Part shown: positions 22,950 to 33,631 of the stretch, in pieces
Numbering within the stretch: position 1 is the stretch's first letter
How the letters are laid out: the number at the start of each line of letters is the position of its first letter
Source: Agelas oroides
Taxonomy: Eukaryota; Porifera; Demospongiae; Agelasida; Agelasidae
Length of the DNA stretch: 64,000 nt
Reading direction: 5' to 3'
Assembly (NCBI GenBank): GCA_949130485.1
Contig: OX422204.1
Coordinates: forward strand, 5,952,015 to 6,016,014
Notes under the pieces: model-generated
Database searches by the model: none
What the model was told of the DNA's origin: nothing
The model's input: the letters and a program-made list of their open reading frames with translations, nothing else
Made by a program: the position numbers and the translations under genes

Positions 22950-25692
22950 TAGCCTCGTACCCAGGCTCTCGGTGGGCGGGGGAAAGAGAGAGCCTGGTAT
23001 CCACTGTTTGCGCATGCGCTTAATTTCCCTGGGAAATTGGAAACTATCGTGTTATATCCGTAAAACTGTGACCTCATAACGTATACTTACCGCTACATCG
23101 TCCGCAAAATTTTCTGACCAACGACGAAGTCTTTCGGTCGTTCGTTCTTCCCTCCAACGGATAGGTACTTCTGATATGAGTCTCAAGAAAGTACAGGTAG
23201 CTTCCAGTTTGGACGTTTGCTAGGGGAAAGACATGTTTATACGGCTACTGCCTGGTAAGCCGGTCTGTGTGATACGAAGGGGTTCACTAAGTTCACCCAA
23301 CTCCATGTGGTGACGTCATAAACTGTAATGTGCGCATTGCGCGTGCAGAGCGCTATGGAACTGGATCCAGACATGTAGCACATTAGTCTCGCAAGCCACA
23401 CCTCTCTGCGAAGGGCTAGATCCTCGAGTCGAGTTTCAGTTGCTGGAGGGCATGCAGCAACAAAACACCAGTTGAACAAGACATCAGGTAGTCTGTATTG
23501 TATTCAAAGAGATTGTGCAACTTAATTTTATAGCAAGAAAATTATGTAGCTAATACTGGACTCGTGTAAAAAACCCCAACAGGTTCAGTCAGTATTTTAA
23601 TATTGAATACTGTGATCATGTTCGTCCCTAGCTTGTGAGCTAACCTGTTACCTACTAAAACTAAGACTTTCCTACTAAGACCAAGGGGTAGTCACATGCC
23701 GTGTGTTCAAGCGTTTGCGACTGGGATCAAGGTTTTTGATTGGCAAAAAGTGTGCTTAATTGCTTGATCGTTCCCTTCTGTGTTCTTGATCCATTGATTT
23801 GAGCAGTTCAGAGGTCACCTTGATCAGCCCCCAAAAAGGGCTTTGATCACTTGATTCAATTTTGATCCCGGTTGCAAATGCTTCTACATGGGACATATAA
23901 GTGACTACCCCTTGTAAGACTAAGGTCCCAATTAGACAGGATTCCTCATGTTTTTGCGGGTTGCTCTGACAAAGTGTAGCCTCCTTCCCAGACTCTCAGT
24001 GTATCCTCACTTGATTTATTTCAAGCTTATTAATGGAGCCCGGAAATGAGTTAGGCCATGTAGTCATGTACCCATCGTTGGTTGCTTGCTGTTTCCAGAG
24101 CAGAAACTGCAAGCAGCATATTAAAGTTGGATAGAAACCAGGATAAGTGTCTTAGCATCAGGCTTATGTAGCCTCGTTCCCAGGCCTTCCCCATTTTTAC
24201 CTTCCGTTTGCGTTCACAATAATACACGGGAGCGGAAGACCAGTGTTTTTACCTTCCGTTTGTGTTCACAATAATACACGGGAGCGGAAGACCAGCTGGT
24301 CTTCCGCTCCCGTGTATTATTGTGAACGCTGGTCTTCCGCTACCGGGTATTATTGTGAATGCAAACGGAAGGTAAAAACGGGGGAGGCTGGGAATGAGGC
24401 TAAGACTTGTGCTAGTTTAAACGTCTGTGGAGCAATTTGACACACACTGTACCCCAAATGAGAACATTGTCATGGAAACTGGGGGCAGAGAGGCTTTTGT
24501 GATAGGGAGGAGCAAGGTAAAATTAAAGAAGATGTAGATGTTCTTCAGCACTAAACTGTCGGCATTTTGAGATCAAGATTTTAAATGCAATTATGACATT
24601 CTTTGTGTAGTAAGCAACCATTACACATGACAAGACATGTCCCTCAGAACATGAGACATTTGTGAGAGTATGGCAATGAGACTACTTTGGGAGTACACTT
24701 CAACAGATTGCACTGTGCATGATTCAGTTTGCAAGAGCAGTTTTCTCTGAAAATAGTGTATGTACACTAGAGTTCAGTATTCTTGTTAAAAAGTTGCACA
24801 TCTTTGGACACAATACAGACTCTGTGATTTTTCTGGTGTTTTGTTTTGCTGCATGCCTTCCAGCAACTGTTTTGCATGACTTGCTGAGGGACAAGTTTTT
24901 AGTATCTTAAATAATGCAGTCAAGTGAAACCGTACCCCAAGATGCTCACACAAAATTTGTTCTTGTACTCAGATTGTAGTAAACATTTAGGTCATCACAT
25001 GCAAACTAGAACTTACTATAAAGAATCTGCACATGGCTCATGATCACTAGTATAGACTGGTGAAGCCAGACCTCAGCGTGAAAGACTAGGCTAGTAAGTC
25101 ACACAGCATGTTACTGAGCTAGCTGTTGCACTCACAAAGGCATGAGAAAAGTACTCAGAAGCTCTTCAGGTCCGGAAATTATGCTGAATTTAGTTCACAG
25201 AGTTACTGTAAGTATAAAACTACGACCCGTAAAACTAGAGCAAGCTGTAAGTGAAAGTTTACCTCACAAGGGACTTTATACTGAGCTTCTTCCAATTAAC
25301 ATGTCTGGATCCAGTTCCATCTTCGATCCGCGCGCGCAATGCGCAAGGAATAAACATTACAAATTGTGATGTCACCACATGGAATTGGGTGAACTCAGTT
25401 CCTATACGAAGTGTTGCCGTTTGTCATAGACTGTTAGTTAGCAAGAACTTATAGCGAGTCAGGGCGGTGTAGCGCTAGTTGTAGTGTAGTTGTTTTGCTC
25501 TTCGCTAGGCTACTATACAAGTATACTTGCTAAATTATACGTCACACTATAAATCACATGGATATGTATTACGCGTTCCCCTCCCACTATTGCCTGAACA
25601 CGTGCTCAGCAGGGGATAATTACGCGCATGCGCAAACAGTGGATACCAGGCTCTTTTTCTCCCCGCCTACCAAGAGCCTGGGTACGAGGCTA
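22950..25692. mobile_element. 2.74-kb non-autonomous TIR element with a perfect 9-bp target duplication
   Basis: TIRs of about 70 bp: left tagcctcgtacccaggctct through tggtatccactgtttgcgca, right the inverse ending gagcctgggtacgaggcta. Flanking 9-mers gtgactccc (22941-22949 and 25693-25701) are identical. A second, subterminal inverted repeat pairs about 23239-23375 with 25295-25430 (cacccaactccatgtggtga). A smaller relative is nested at 24169-24402. No transposase frame is visible. Long TIRs with 9-bp duplications fit a Mutator-like or fold-back group; this is inference. Confidence 0.88.
24169..24402. mobile_element. Nested hairpin TIR element
   Basis: It starts tagcctcgttcccaggcctt and ends ggctgggaatgaggcta. 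Inside, the 50-bp piece accttccgtttg..ttcacaataatacacggg is duplicated in direct order and then faces its complement at about 24294. Flanking 9-mers aggcttatg and agacttgtg match at 7 of 9 positions. It lies inside the 22950-25692 element, so it is younger. Confidence 0.8.
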
Positions 25693-25701
25693 GTGACTCC
25701 C

Positions 25702-26150
25702 TCACAGATGTTGATTGGTTACTATCTGCAAGATCATATGCCACTGCAAAAACAAGTTGGTTATTTTAGCCACAGAGTGGTTACCCTGGTTGCAGACAAA
25801 CTGGAGAGACAGTAGTCTAGTTACGAGAGGTTTGCTTTGGTATGGGAGACTACTTGCATAAGGCAACCCAAGATGCAGCTGCCCAGTTCCTCTTACAACC
25901 ACAACACACTGACAACCCCCAATACATCTGTGAGGGAGTCATTACAAATGCACTTCAAAGTTGCATGTAAGGACCTTTCATGCTCCTAATGCAAACAGGT
26001 GATTCCCTCACAGATGTTCTGAGGGTTGTCTGTGTAGTGTGGTTGTATGATGAATTGGGTGGCTGCATCTTGGGTTGCCTTATGCAATTAGACTTTCATA
26101 CCAAAGCAAACCTCTCATAACCACTGTCTCTCCAATTGCTCATGACGTAT
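25702..26150. repeat. Inverted repeat around the flank of the 2.7-kb element
   Basis: 25702-25945 (gagtggttaccctggttgca, aggcaacccaagatgcagct, ctgtgagggagtc) is mirrored at about 25990-26140 (gattccctcacagatgt, gcatcttgggttgcctta). A related copy occupies 22786-22900, left of the TIR element. The TIR element therefore landed in, or next to, an older repeat. 26150-27090 shows no supported gene. Confidence 0.65.
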
Positions 26151-27102
26151 AAATAATGCAAGCGCTATATCAAACATATTACTTGCTATTATTCAATTAT
26201 GCATGCATGCATGAGTGATTTGCTACTTTGCGGCCATTTCCTCAATCAACCTCAAAACTACAGTAGTAACCACTAAACATCTGTGAGGTGTTTGTAACCA
26301 TATCATTGCAAAGTGCAGTCAGTTGGCAGACAAGAATAAAAGACTTTTGTCAGCCGTGTGCAGTCCAAAATTCCACATTGTTGACCATATTACGTGATAG
26401 CTAGCTACTTGCTGCTAAAGATCAGTCATCATGCAATCTGTCTATTGTTGATCAGATCGGATTGATCGGTGTCAGCAAAGTTGAGTTCAGATCACGGAGT
26501 AAGATAGAGATACTAATAACATCTATTGATGCAACTGTTGTGCTATACAATATACGGTGCCAGCTTGGCATTTTCGATCAGAGGGAACCCATGCAAAGGC
26601 AAAGGAGCCAACAGCTGTCCAAGGCATTTACAGTCAGTTACTGTCACTTCTAAATAGAAATATCGCTCTCATGATAAGTCCAACCATTTTGTGTGTACCT
26701 TTTACCAGTCCTGCCAACTTCAGATGGACACCACACAGACACTGAGTTTTAGGCAGATTACTCCCATTAACCACTGTAAGCCATTTGTGTTTTTTTAGGC
26801 TATGGGTATACCTTCTTTGGTTCATATTTCAGTTTCTTCTTGAGCTAGCACTGGAAGCTTGAGCCAAAGCTTCTTTAAGGCAGGTTTCACGAGCCACTTA
26901 TTAGTGAGTCAGCCAGCCAAAGGCAGCTCAGCTGCAGTACTGGAGTGCCTTTCAAAGCTCTAATCTGATTGGTTGGGTTAGGGTTTAATACAGTTGGGTT
27001 AGGGTTAATTTGGCGCATATGCTCATATAGTTCTGTATAATCCTTGACCAATGGGATTAGAGTTTCGGGATGGCTAGGCTCCAGCTAGCTCATGCTGCAG
27101 AC

Positions 27103-29453
27103 TAGTCTCGTTCCCAGACCCTCCTCCAAAGAGGAAAGGAGGGTCTGGCGAATATAGTACAGCCTCACACCATGGGCTAACCATTGCTATGGATTCCGCT
27201 AAAAGCGAAGCCTTTGAAGTCGCTTGCTGGGCTTCAGCAAATTGGAGGTGTGCATGCTAAGTAGGTCTGTAAAGGTGTGATGAGTAAAGCTAAGTGGTTT
27301 GCGGTAAGGAAGCCCAGTACAGGCGAAATAATTGCCAAATCAGCCAATCAGATTGGGGAGGCTGTCTTTTCACCCAATCCCATGTGGTACCGCCCTAATT
27401 GGTCATGTGACTTCCGGTGCAACTTACACGGCCTGCAGTACAGTGAAGTCGGGCGTGTCAGTTGCCTACGTAAGTCTCGCGGTGGACATAGGCTAGACTC
27501 TTGCAGCATGGAACTAGCTAGATGACTTCTTTCAGCGTTAATACATGACGTTATAATTATGTTCTTTACTAAAGTACCCTGCCTGCATAAAGAATAAGGC
27601 TGATATTAATCGGTTTACAGGTTAAGTTTTACTGTAAGTTGTTCTGCTGAAATTCAACCATGCAAGTTGATGCAAAACAGAACTCATTGTAAAATTTGAC
27701 CATGAATACTTACAAAAAAATAACATCCTCATACCCAGGCCTTCTAATCATGCGTTAGTTTCTTGCAGTATGTGTGACAAGCACTGGAGTAAGAAGGACT
27801 GAGGCTAACAAAAATTGACTAGGTACAAAAATGACTGCATACAACATGACAGCATTGAGTTCTTGCATGTAAGCATCATATATTAGGTCTTCATGTGGGA
27901 GGATACGACAGGCAGATCTTGACTGAAGCTTCTACACTTCTCAATCTGCAAAGAGAAATATAGAAAAGTTCCCTATCAACTTCGTCTCATGCCCAGACTA
28001 TTTTTCGGCACACGGAGGGAAAAAAAGTCTGGTCAATGGCCTATTCCGTTTTTGATCCAAGCGCCACGATGGTGGCACTCCAATCACATTGCTTCATGCG
28101 AATCACGTCACGTACTGCAATAACTAATTTTAAGAAGGCTAGGCGGTAGAAGCGCTATCAGGAGACTAAGCCAGGCAGAACCAGAGAACGGACTAGCGAA
28201 GGAATGCCAGGACTTCTGTGAACGGCGGTGTGCGTTTCTGAGCTTGACAACTGGCAGTGTGAAGTTCCTGAGCTTCAAATGTTGATAAAATTGTCCTGGC
28301 TTTCTGACGTTGACAGAGGCTTCAAGTTTTGTGAATCTCCGTTTCTTGGCGTTCAGAAGCTCCGAGAAGGATGATCCCTGCAACGAGCTGTCTCTTTTGA
28401 GTTCTTTCATAGTTTCAAGCTTTGTGTGACGTCACGTAATGCATTGTTGCATCACCAATTTTTAAACTGCACGGAAACAAAAACGGAATAGGCCATTGAC
28501 CAGACTATTTTTTCCCTCACCGTGTGGAAAAATAGTCTGGGAACGAGACTAATCAACTCATGGACACTTGTGATAACAGGACACATGTGTATACATATCA
28601 AATAATAGTAGTGAAGTTATGTGCATAGGATTAAGTTATTCCAACTGGTGGATGGATAATAACCCAAGGCTACTATTCGATGACTTTTCACTCAGAGCTT
28701 CAGATTGTGTGGCTGATATTTGAGGGCGGTGTCTCATCAACAGTCGACAGTATGCATGACGTTATGAGGAGGGGGAGAGGGGGGTCACAACGTCACAGTG
28801 ATGTTACTTTGGGAAAAATAGTTTGCAGATGCTCCCTTAGAAGGGCCTTATGCTAATTACGTTTATGCTTCTGTCTGCATTTTACTTTCACTAGCTTTTA
28901 CACTTTTAAAACCACTTGTGTTATGTGATGAGGACACACTTTAGCACAAAGGAACACCCAGTCACCCTCTATCAGTGCTATGAAATCCTCCCTTTCCTTC
29001 TTGCCACACTCACAATCTACCAGGAGGGTTGGAGAGCAGATAAAAGTGGCCAGATGTGGTAAGAAGTCTCTTGTATTCATACACAAGAGACTTCTTACCA
29101 CATCTGGCTACTTTCAGGAGTCAATCCTTGTCCCCATCCCAGTACATCCAATAAGCTACCCTCTCTCATTTATACGTAAAGTAAAACATCACTAAATCTA
29201 TAAGCTGCCTTACCTGTCGAGGAGAACACGCTGCTCCTGCCGTTTGCAAGGGCAGTGTCCAACACATTTGCCTTCATCAATGACCTTTCGTCCTGGAGGC
29301 CTATCACGTGATCCGCATGGGATTGGGTGAAAAGACAGCCTCCCAATCAGATTGTGCCGCCAAAATTCCGCGGAGGTACAAAAATTTTGTACTATATTCA
29401 CCAGACCCCCCTTTCCTCTTGGAGGGTTGAAGGGGGGTCTGGGGACGAGACTA
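27103..29453. mobile_element. 2.35-kb TIR element, 9-bp target duplication split by a later insertion
   Basis: The left end tagtctcgttcccagacc and right end ggtctggggacgagacta are inverted over about 60 bp (including aggaaaggagggtctgg and gaatatagtac). A subterminal pair is at 27331-27395 and about 29300-29360 (gaggctgtcttttcaccca). The left flank is gctgcagac (27094-27102). The right copy is recovered exactly when the element at 29458-30408 is removed. No transposase is seen; a nested relative occupies about 27981-28551. Confidence 0.85.
27981..28551. mobile_element. Nested TIR element of about 570 bp
   Basis: The left end cgtctcatgcccagactatt and right end aatagtctgggaacgagact are inverted over about 70 bp (ggtcaatggcctattccg is shared). 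The flanks share atcaact. A second inverted pair inside involves tcacgtcacgta near 28105 and tgacgtcacgta near 28427. No coding evidence. Confidence 0.75.
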
Positions 29454-29457
29454 GCTG

Positions 29458-30408
29458 CAGTGGCGGATCTAGAAATTTAGAAAGGGGGGTACAGTCATCG
29501 GCGCGCTTCGCGCGCCGGAAATTTTTGGGTTGCCACGCCCACTTTTGGTCACGTGAACGCATTCATACAATTTAAATTAAATATAGCTGGAAGGCCGAAC
29601 CGAGGGGTCGGTCACAAAAGAAATCTCGTACACTGTCCGACAGTGTTGTTTTAGTTAACTGTAACTTTAACTAATTACATTTTAGTAAGGCCTTTTTAAA
29701 ATTTAGTTAACCAAAACTACAACTAACTAAAATTTTTTGCTAAGCTGGAAACTATAACTTTTTTTATTTTTTATTTTTTAAAATTTTTTTATTTATGAAA
29801 ATTTTAATGCAAAGGATGCATAAGGGTTGGTGAGATAGCTCAATGGCTAGTAAAGGTGACCTTCCCCAAAACAAAAAAGATAGGTAGAGTAACAGCAACA
29901 AATCAAAAGACAGCAAAAGTTGCTAGGGTGAGATAACAAAAGATTACAAGGAAAGGGAGTGAGTGTACACATAGTTCTGCAGAGCAGATTTAAAAGATGA
30001 GGGTGACTGACTACTAACAACAGAATATCCAAGAACATACAAGAAGAAACCTGTCGGCAGAAATCCAAACTGAAATCCAGAAATCCACTGTGAAATCCAG
30101 AAATCCACTCTGAAATCCGAAATCCACGTGAAATCCAGTGGATTTCGAAATCTCGTACGCCGAGACGCGCCGTGGCGGACCCCTCGGGCCGAACTGAATA
30201 TCTCGAAGCAACTCTAGGCCTAGTCAAACTGCTGGAGATCAGTAAGGAACTGATACGTGAATGTGTAACTGTGCCTGGTTGTTGTTGCTGCATGCCACTG
30301 CTGCATAATCATTTGATGGACTCGTGCAGTTATGTACGTAAAATACATTACTAGCCGCCAAAGGGGGGTGCATCTGCACCCCCCTTACCCCCCCTAAATC
30401 CGCCACTG
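29458..30408. mobile_element. 951-bp hAT-like non-autonomous element
   Basis: The ends are cagtggcggatctag and, inverted, cgccactg preceded by ccctaaatc; both ends carry a GGGGGGT-rich piece. AGCTG flanks both sides (29453-29457 and 30409-30413). An internal inverted pair lies at about 29590-29610 (gccgaaccgaggggtc) and 30170-30195. A short tandem run of gaaatccag lies at 30055-30140. CAGTGGCG-type ends resemble hAT-group MITEs, but the 5-bp duplication is shorter than the usual 8 bp. Confidence 0.75.
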
Positions 30409-30525
30409 AGCTGCAGACCAGATCAGACGATATTGCTTTACGTCTCAGTAGTTAAAGGGTTAAGTTACGTCATGCAAACTCGGGTTTGGCCGAAATTGGA
30501 ATGAGTTTGTCAAAACTTGTCGCGA

Positions 30526-30534
30526 TATAAAAAA
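30526..30534 (+). promoter_or_regulatory. TATA box of the L-amino-acid oxidase gene
   Basis: TATAAAAAA stands 78 bp upstream of the ATG at 30612, placing transcription start near 30556 and giving a short leader of roughly 55 nt. This supports the ATG at 30612 as the start; no in-frame ATG exists upstream in the open frame. Confidence 0.6.
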
Positions 30535-30611
30535 CGTGTGCTGTGAAAGTGTTGGTCTATTACTCTGTGCAGGTCTTGGACAAGTGTATCTATAAATCTT
30601 TGGAAGTGACA

Positions 30612-32273
30612 ATGGCTGATAGTATATGTGATGCTTATGCGAATTGGATATATAGCCATGCTTCCAGTGCCACAGGACATAGCCTCCCAAGGGACAGTAG
30701 CTCAGGAGCAGCTCCCGTCCTACTGCAAATGTCATCCTCCCTCTATCGCGAGAGTGCGAGGGACGCCGTGAAAATTGGAAAAGTCGGAATTATTGGCGCA
30801 GGAATGAGTGGTTTGTACGCTGGGCTTCTCCTAAAGAAACATGGCATTCCTTTCCACATTTTCGAAGCTCGCAAGGAACGTGTCGGGGGGCGAGTCTACA
30901 CCTACCGATTCGATCAAGAACAGAATCAATACTTTGAAGCGGGCGCAATGAGACTTCCATGCATCCCTTCGCAGACACCTGTTTTCGATCTGATAGACTA
31001 TCTGAATAAGCAACGTGAGCTCCCCTCCCAGATGCACATCGAGAAAATCAATTATTGCTACAAATACCCTAATGGTAATCTCGTGTACGTCAACGCGAAG
31101 GTGCTTAAAGATGGTAAACGAATGACGCTCGACTACGCAAACAAGCACCCAGACCAGCTTGGTTTTGACGGGTTGGATTCAGTTGATGCAAAAAGAACAG
31201 CCGATCAGCTCATGGACGAAGCCATGGACCCCCTCTTAAGAGAATTCCAACAAATGATTAAAAAATTCGGGACCCAGAAGGGTGCCGAAAAATTCTTTGA
31301 CAAATATGATCGCATGTCATTGCGATACTATCTAGCCAATCTCGCTAAACCAAAGCCTTGGTATCATGCTAAAATCAACTACGTCGAAGTGATGACAGCA
31401 GGTACAAATGCATTCACCTACGGTGTTGTGGAAAGCGTCATTGAGTACCAAGACTTCAACACGTCTGAATCAGGCTGGAAAACAATACAAAATTGAATGA
31501 GTCGCCTTCCTGAAGCTTGTGCTGCAGTTATTGGGGGGAAAAATATCACCAAGGGAGCAACTGTGTACAAGATTGAAGTGAAAGGGGACAAAGTAGCTGT
31601 TACATACAGTACTGATGGTTCTGTTCCAAGCAGTTGTGCCAAAACCGAAGAATTTGATAAACTGCTTGTTGCTGTCCCGCCCCCAGTGCTTCGAATGATT
31701 CAACGACCTAAATGGTCATCACAAAAAGAGGATGCTATTCGCGCTTGTAACATACAGCCTCTTTACAAGCTAGGATTGCAATTTAAGACAAGATTTTGGG
31801 AAGACCCCAAGAAGGTTGAGAATCCAACTTATGGTGGACAGTCGACTACTGATTTGCCCTCCCGATGGATTGTCTACCCCTCATATGGCATTAAAGAGGG
31901 AGGCAAAGGGGTTCTTCTAACATACTCTTGGTCTACTGATGCTTTAAATATGGTCCCGGCATCAGATGAAGAGAAAAAAAGTCGTGCTCTTCAAGACCTG
32001 CAAAAGCTCTATCCTAAGGTTGATATTGCAAACGAGTTTACGGGAGAGTATCAGAGTGTTAATTGGACAGCTGAGTGGTCAATGGGTGTTGCAGACTTTC
32101 TACCTGGACAATTCAAAGAACTCTTTCCATATCTCCAACAGTCCGAAGGAAATATTCATTTTGCCGGAGAGCATATTAGCATGCGACATGGGTGGATAGT
32201 TGGGGCAATGGAGTCAGCCCTCTATGCTTGCAAGCAAATGTTTCCTACCGAAAAGTTTGAATACCTGAAGTAA
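30612..32273 (+). pseudogene. L-amino-acid oxidase (flavin amine oxidase family) with one in-frame TGA
   Basis: One continuous frame of 553 codons broken only by TGA at 31494-31496. It begins MADSICDAYANW; the FAD-binding GxGxxG is at residues 62-67 (GIIGAGMSGLYAG), followed by the acidic end of the fold (FEARKERVGGRVYTY). The C-terminal part has GEHISMRHGWIVGAMESAL, the conserved FAD/substrate end of this family. The enzyme oxidatively deaminates L-amino acids to keto acids, ammonia and hydrogen peroxide. The TGA falls where relatives usually have Gly before MSRLPEA, so a single G-to-T change (GGA to TGA) explains it. No other lesion is seen. No introns. It could be a very recent pseudogene, a readthrough gene or a base error. 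Confidence 0.82.
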
Positions 32274-33631
32274 TTTGACATGATATTGTTTTACAATTGC
32301 TTGTATATACTAGTAGACTCAGGTTTTCCTGCTCTGTTTTCTTGGTTGATATTAGGTATAGGTAATTTGATTGCAACGTTTGATTAATTGCTTAAGTTTC
32401 TGACTTTTATATAAATATCCTATTGAATGACATTGTGTAATTAAATCTCAAGATGCATTTTTCACGGATAGGGAAATTACAATTGCATGCGAGAAAGAAT
32501 ATGTATTCAATCCTAGTGCATACTTGTTGCTGGCATGATTTGTGTATGACGTGAATGAAAGTTTCCTTCGTTGACTGGAAAGTAAGAACATTTAATGGTT
32601 AATTAAGTCTCTGCTGCAACTTTAATGTACTCTAAGATTAACTTTGGAAGCACTATGCACTATGTGATTTGGTTTTTTTTTGTTTGTTTTTTCATTTCCT
32701 TTTATGAGTTCTTTTTCTGATAGACCACAGCAGAAATCTTTGTTTACTTTGTAAGCCGGTATACTAACTCTGAAAGTGAAGCAGTGAGACTTTTAGCTAA
32801 CATAAACTACATAAGTCACTAGGAGCATCTTACATGGGGTGTAGTTTAGAATTGTACTACATACAGCAATGTAGTTCATGAAAAATCAATAAACCCATAA
32901 AGGCAGGCCTCAATGTCAGTTATGCAAAGTCCCCCACTGTGCAGCATGGCAGCTGTTCTTGTATACACAGATAGGAAAGTATAGTGTGCATGGTAGCACA
33001 GGGATCACTCGCCAGTCACTGCAGTATACTCACTCAGTAGTGAGTACCTAGTTTCAGTGGTAACTACCGGTGTACTTTTACAACTCAACCTTTCACTGCT
33101 TGCAGTAAGTGTGCTGGTCCTCAACGGTCATTTGATGAACTTACATGTAGCTATGACTAACAGTCCATGTTTTAATCACTTACAGCCTTACCCTATACTG
33201 TTATTAATGTGAAAATGGTATTGTAAATGTATACACATGTAATTGGCTACAGGTGTGTCATGCATCAGAGACTGCTGCATCATGCAGAGAAGACTATAAT
33301 TAGTAATCAGTGGGTTATGAATATTAATTTAAGAGCTGAAAATGTAGTGGCCAAAGCTGTTACAGTGCATGTTATGGCTCCTATGCCACTGGATTGTCCC
33401 ATTGAAAATTGGCATAGACTGCTCAACATTCCTACTCAGCCATTCCAGTGAACTTGGTATTGGAGATGTCTATTCAAGTTACAACAGTCATTAAAACATG
33501 ACTGCAACTGCACTTCAGACAGATATGGTTACAGGCAGGTGACTCCCTTCAGATGACTATCTGCAGATGTTCACATGCTCTAGCATATTCATGGTTGTTG
33601 AAACAAACAGGGGACTTCCTCATACAGTAGT
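32274..33631. other. 3' flank of the oxidase; no gene seen
   Basis: AT-rich DNA with polyadenylation-like hexamers (aataaa near 32890). No exon, RNA gene or clear repeat could be supported. Confidence 0.5.

Noticed and set aside
26960..27015. Interstitial telomere (ttaggg) at 26960-27015 and 57020-57045
   Set aside because: Only two or three scattered gggtta units at each place; too few to be telomeric.
31494..31496. TGA read as selenocysteine in the L-amino-acid oxidase
   Set aside because: The family has no known selenoprotein, the expected residue is Gly rather than Cys, and I saw no SECIS-like element in the 3' flank.
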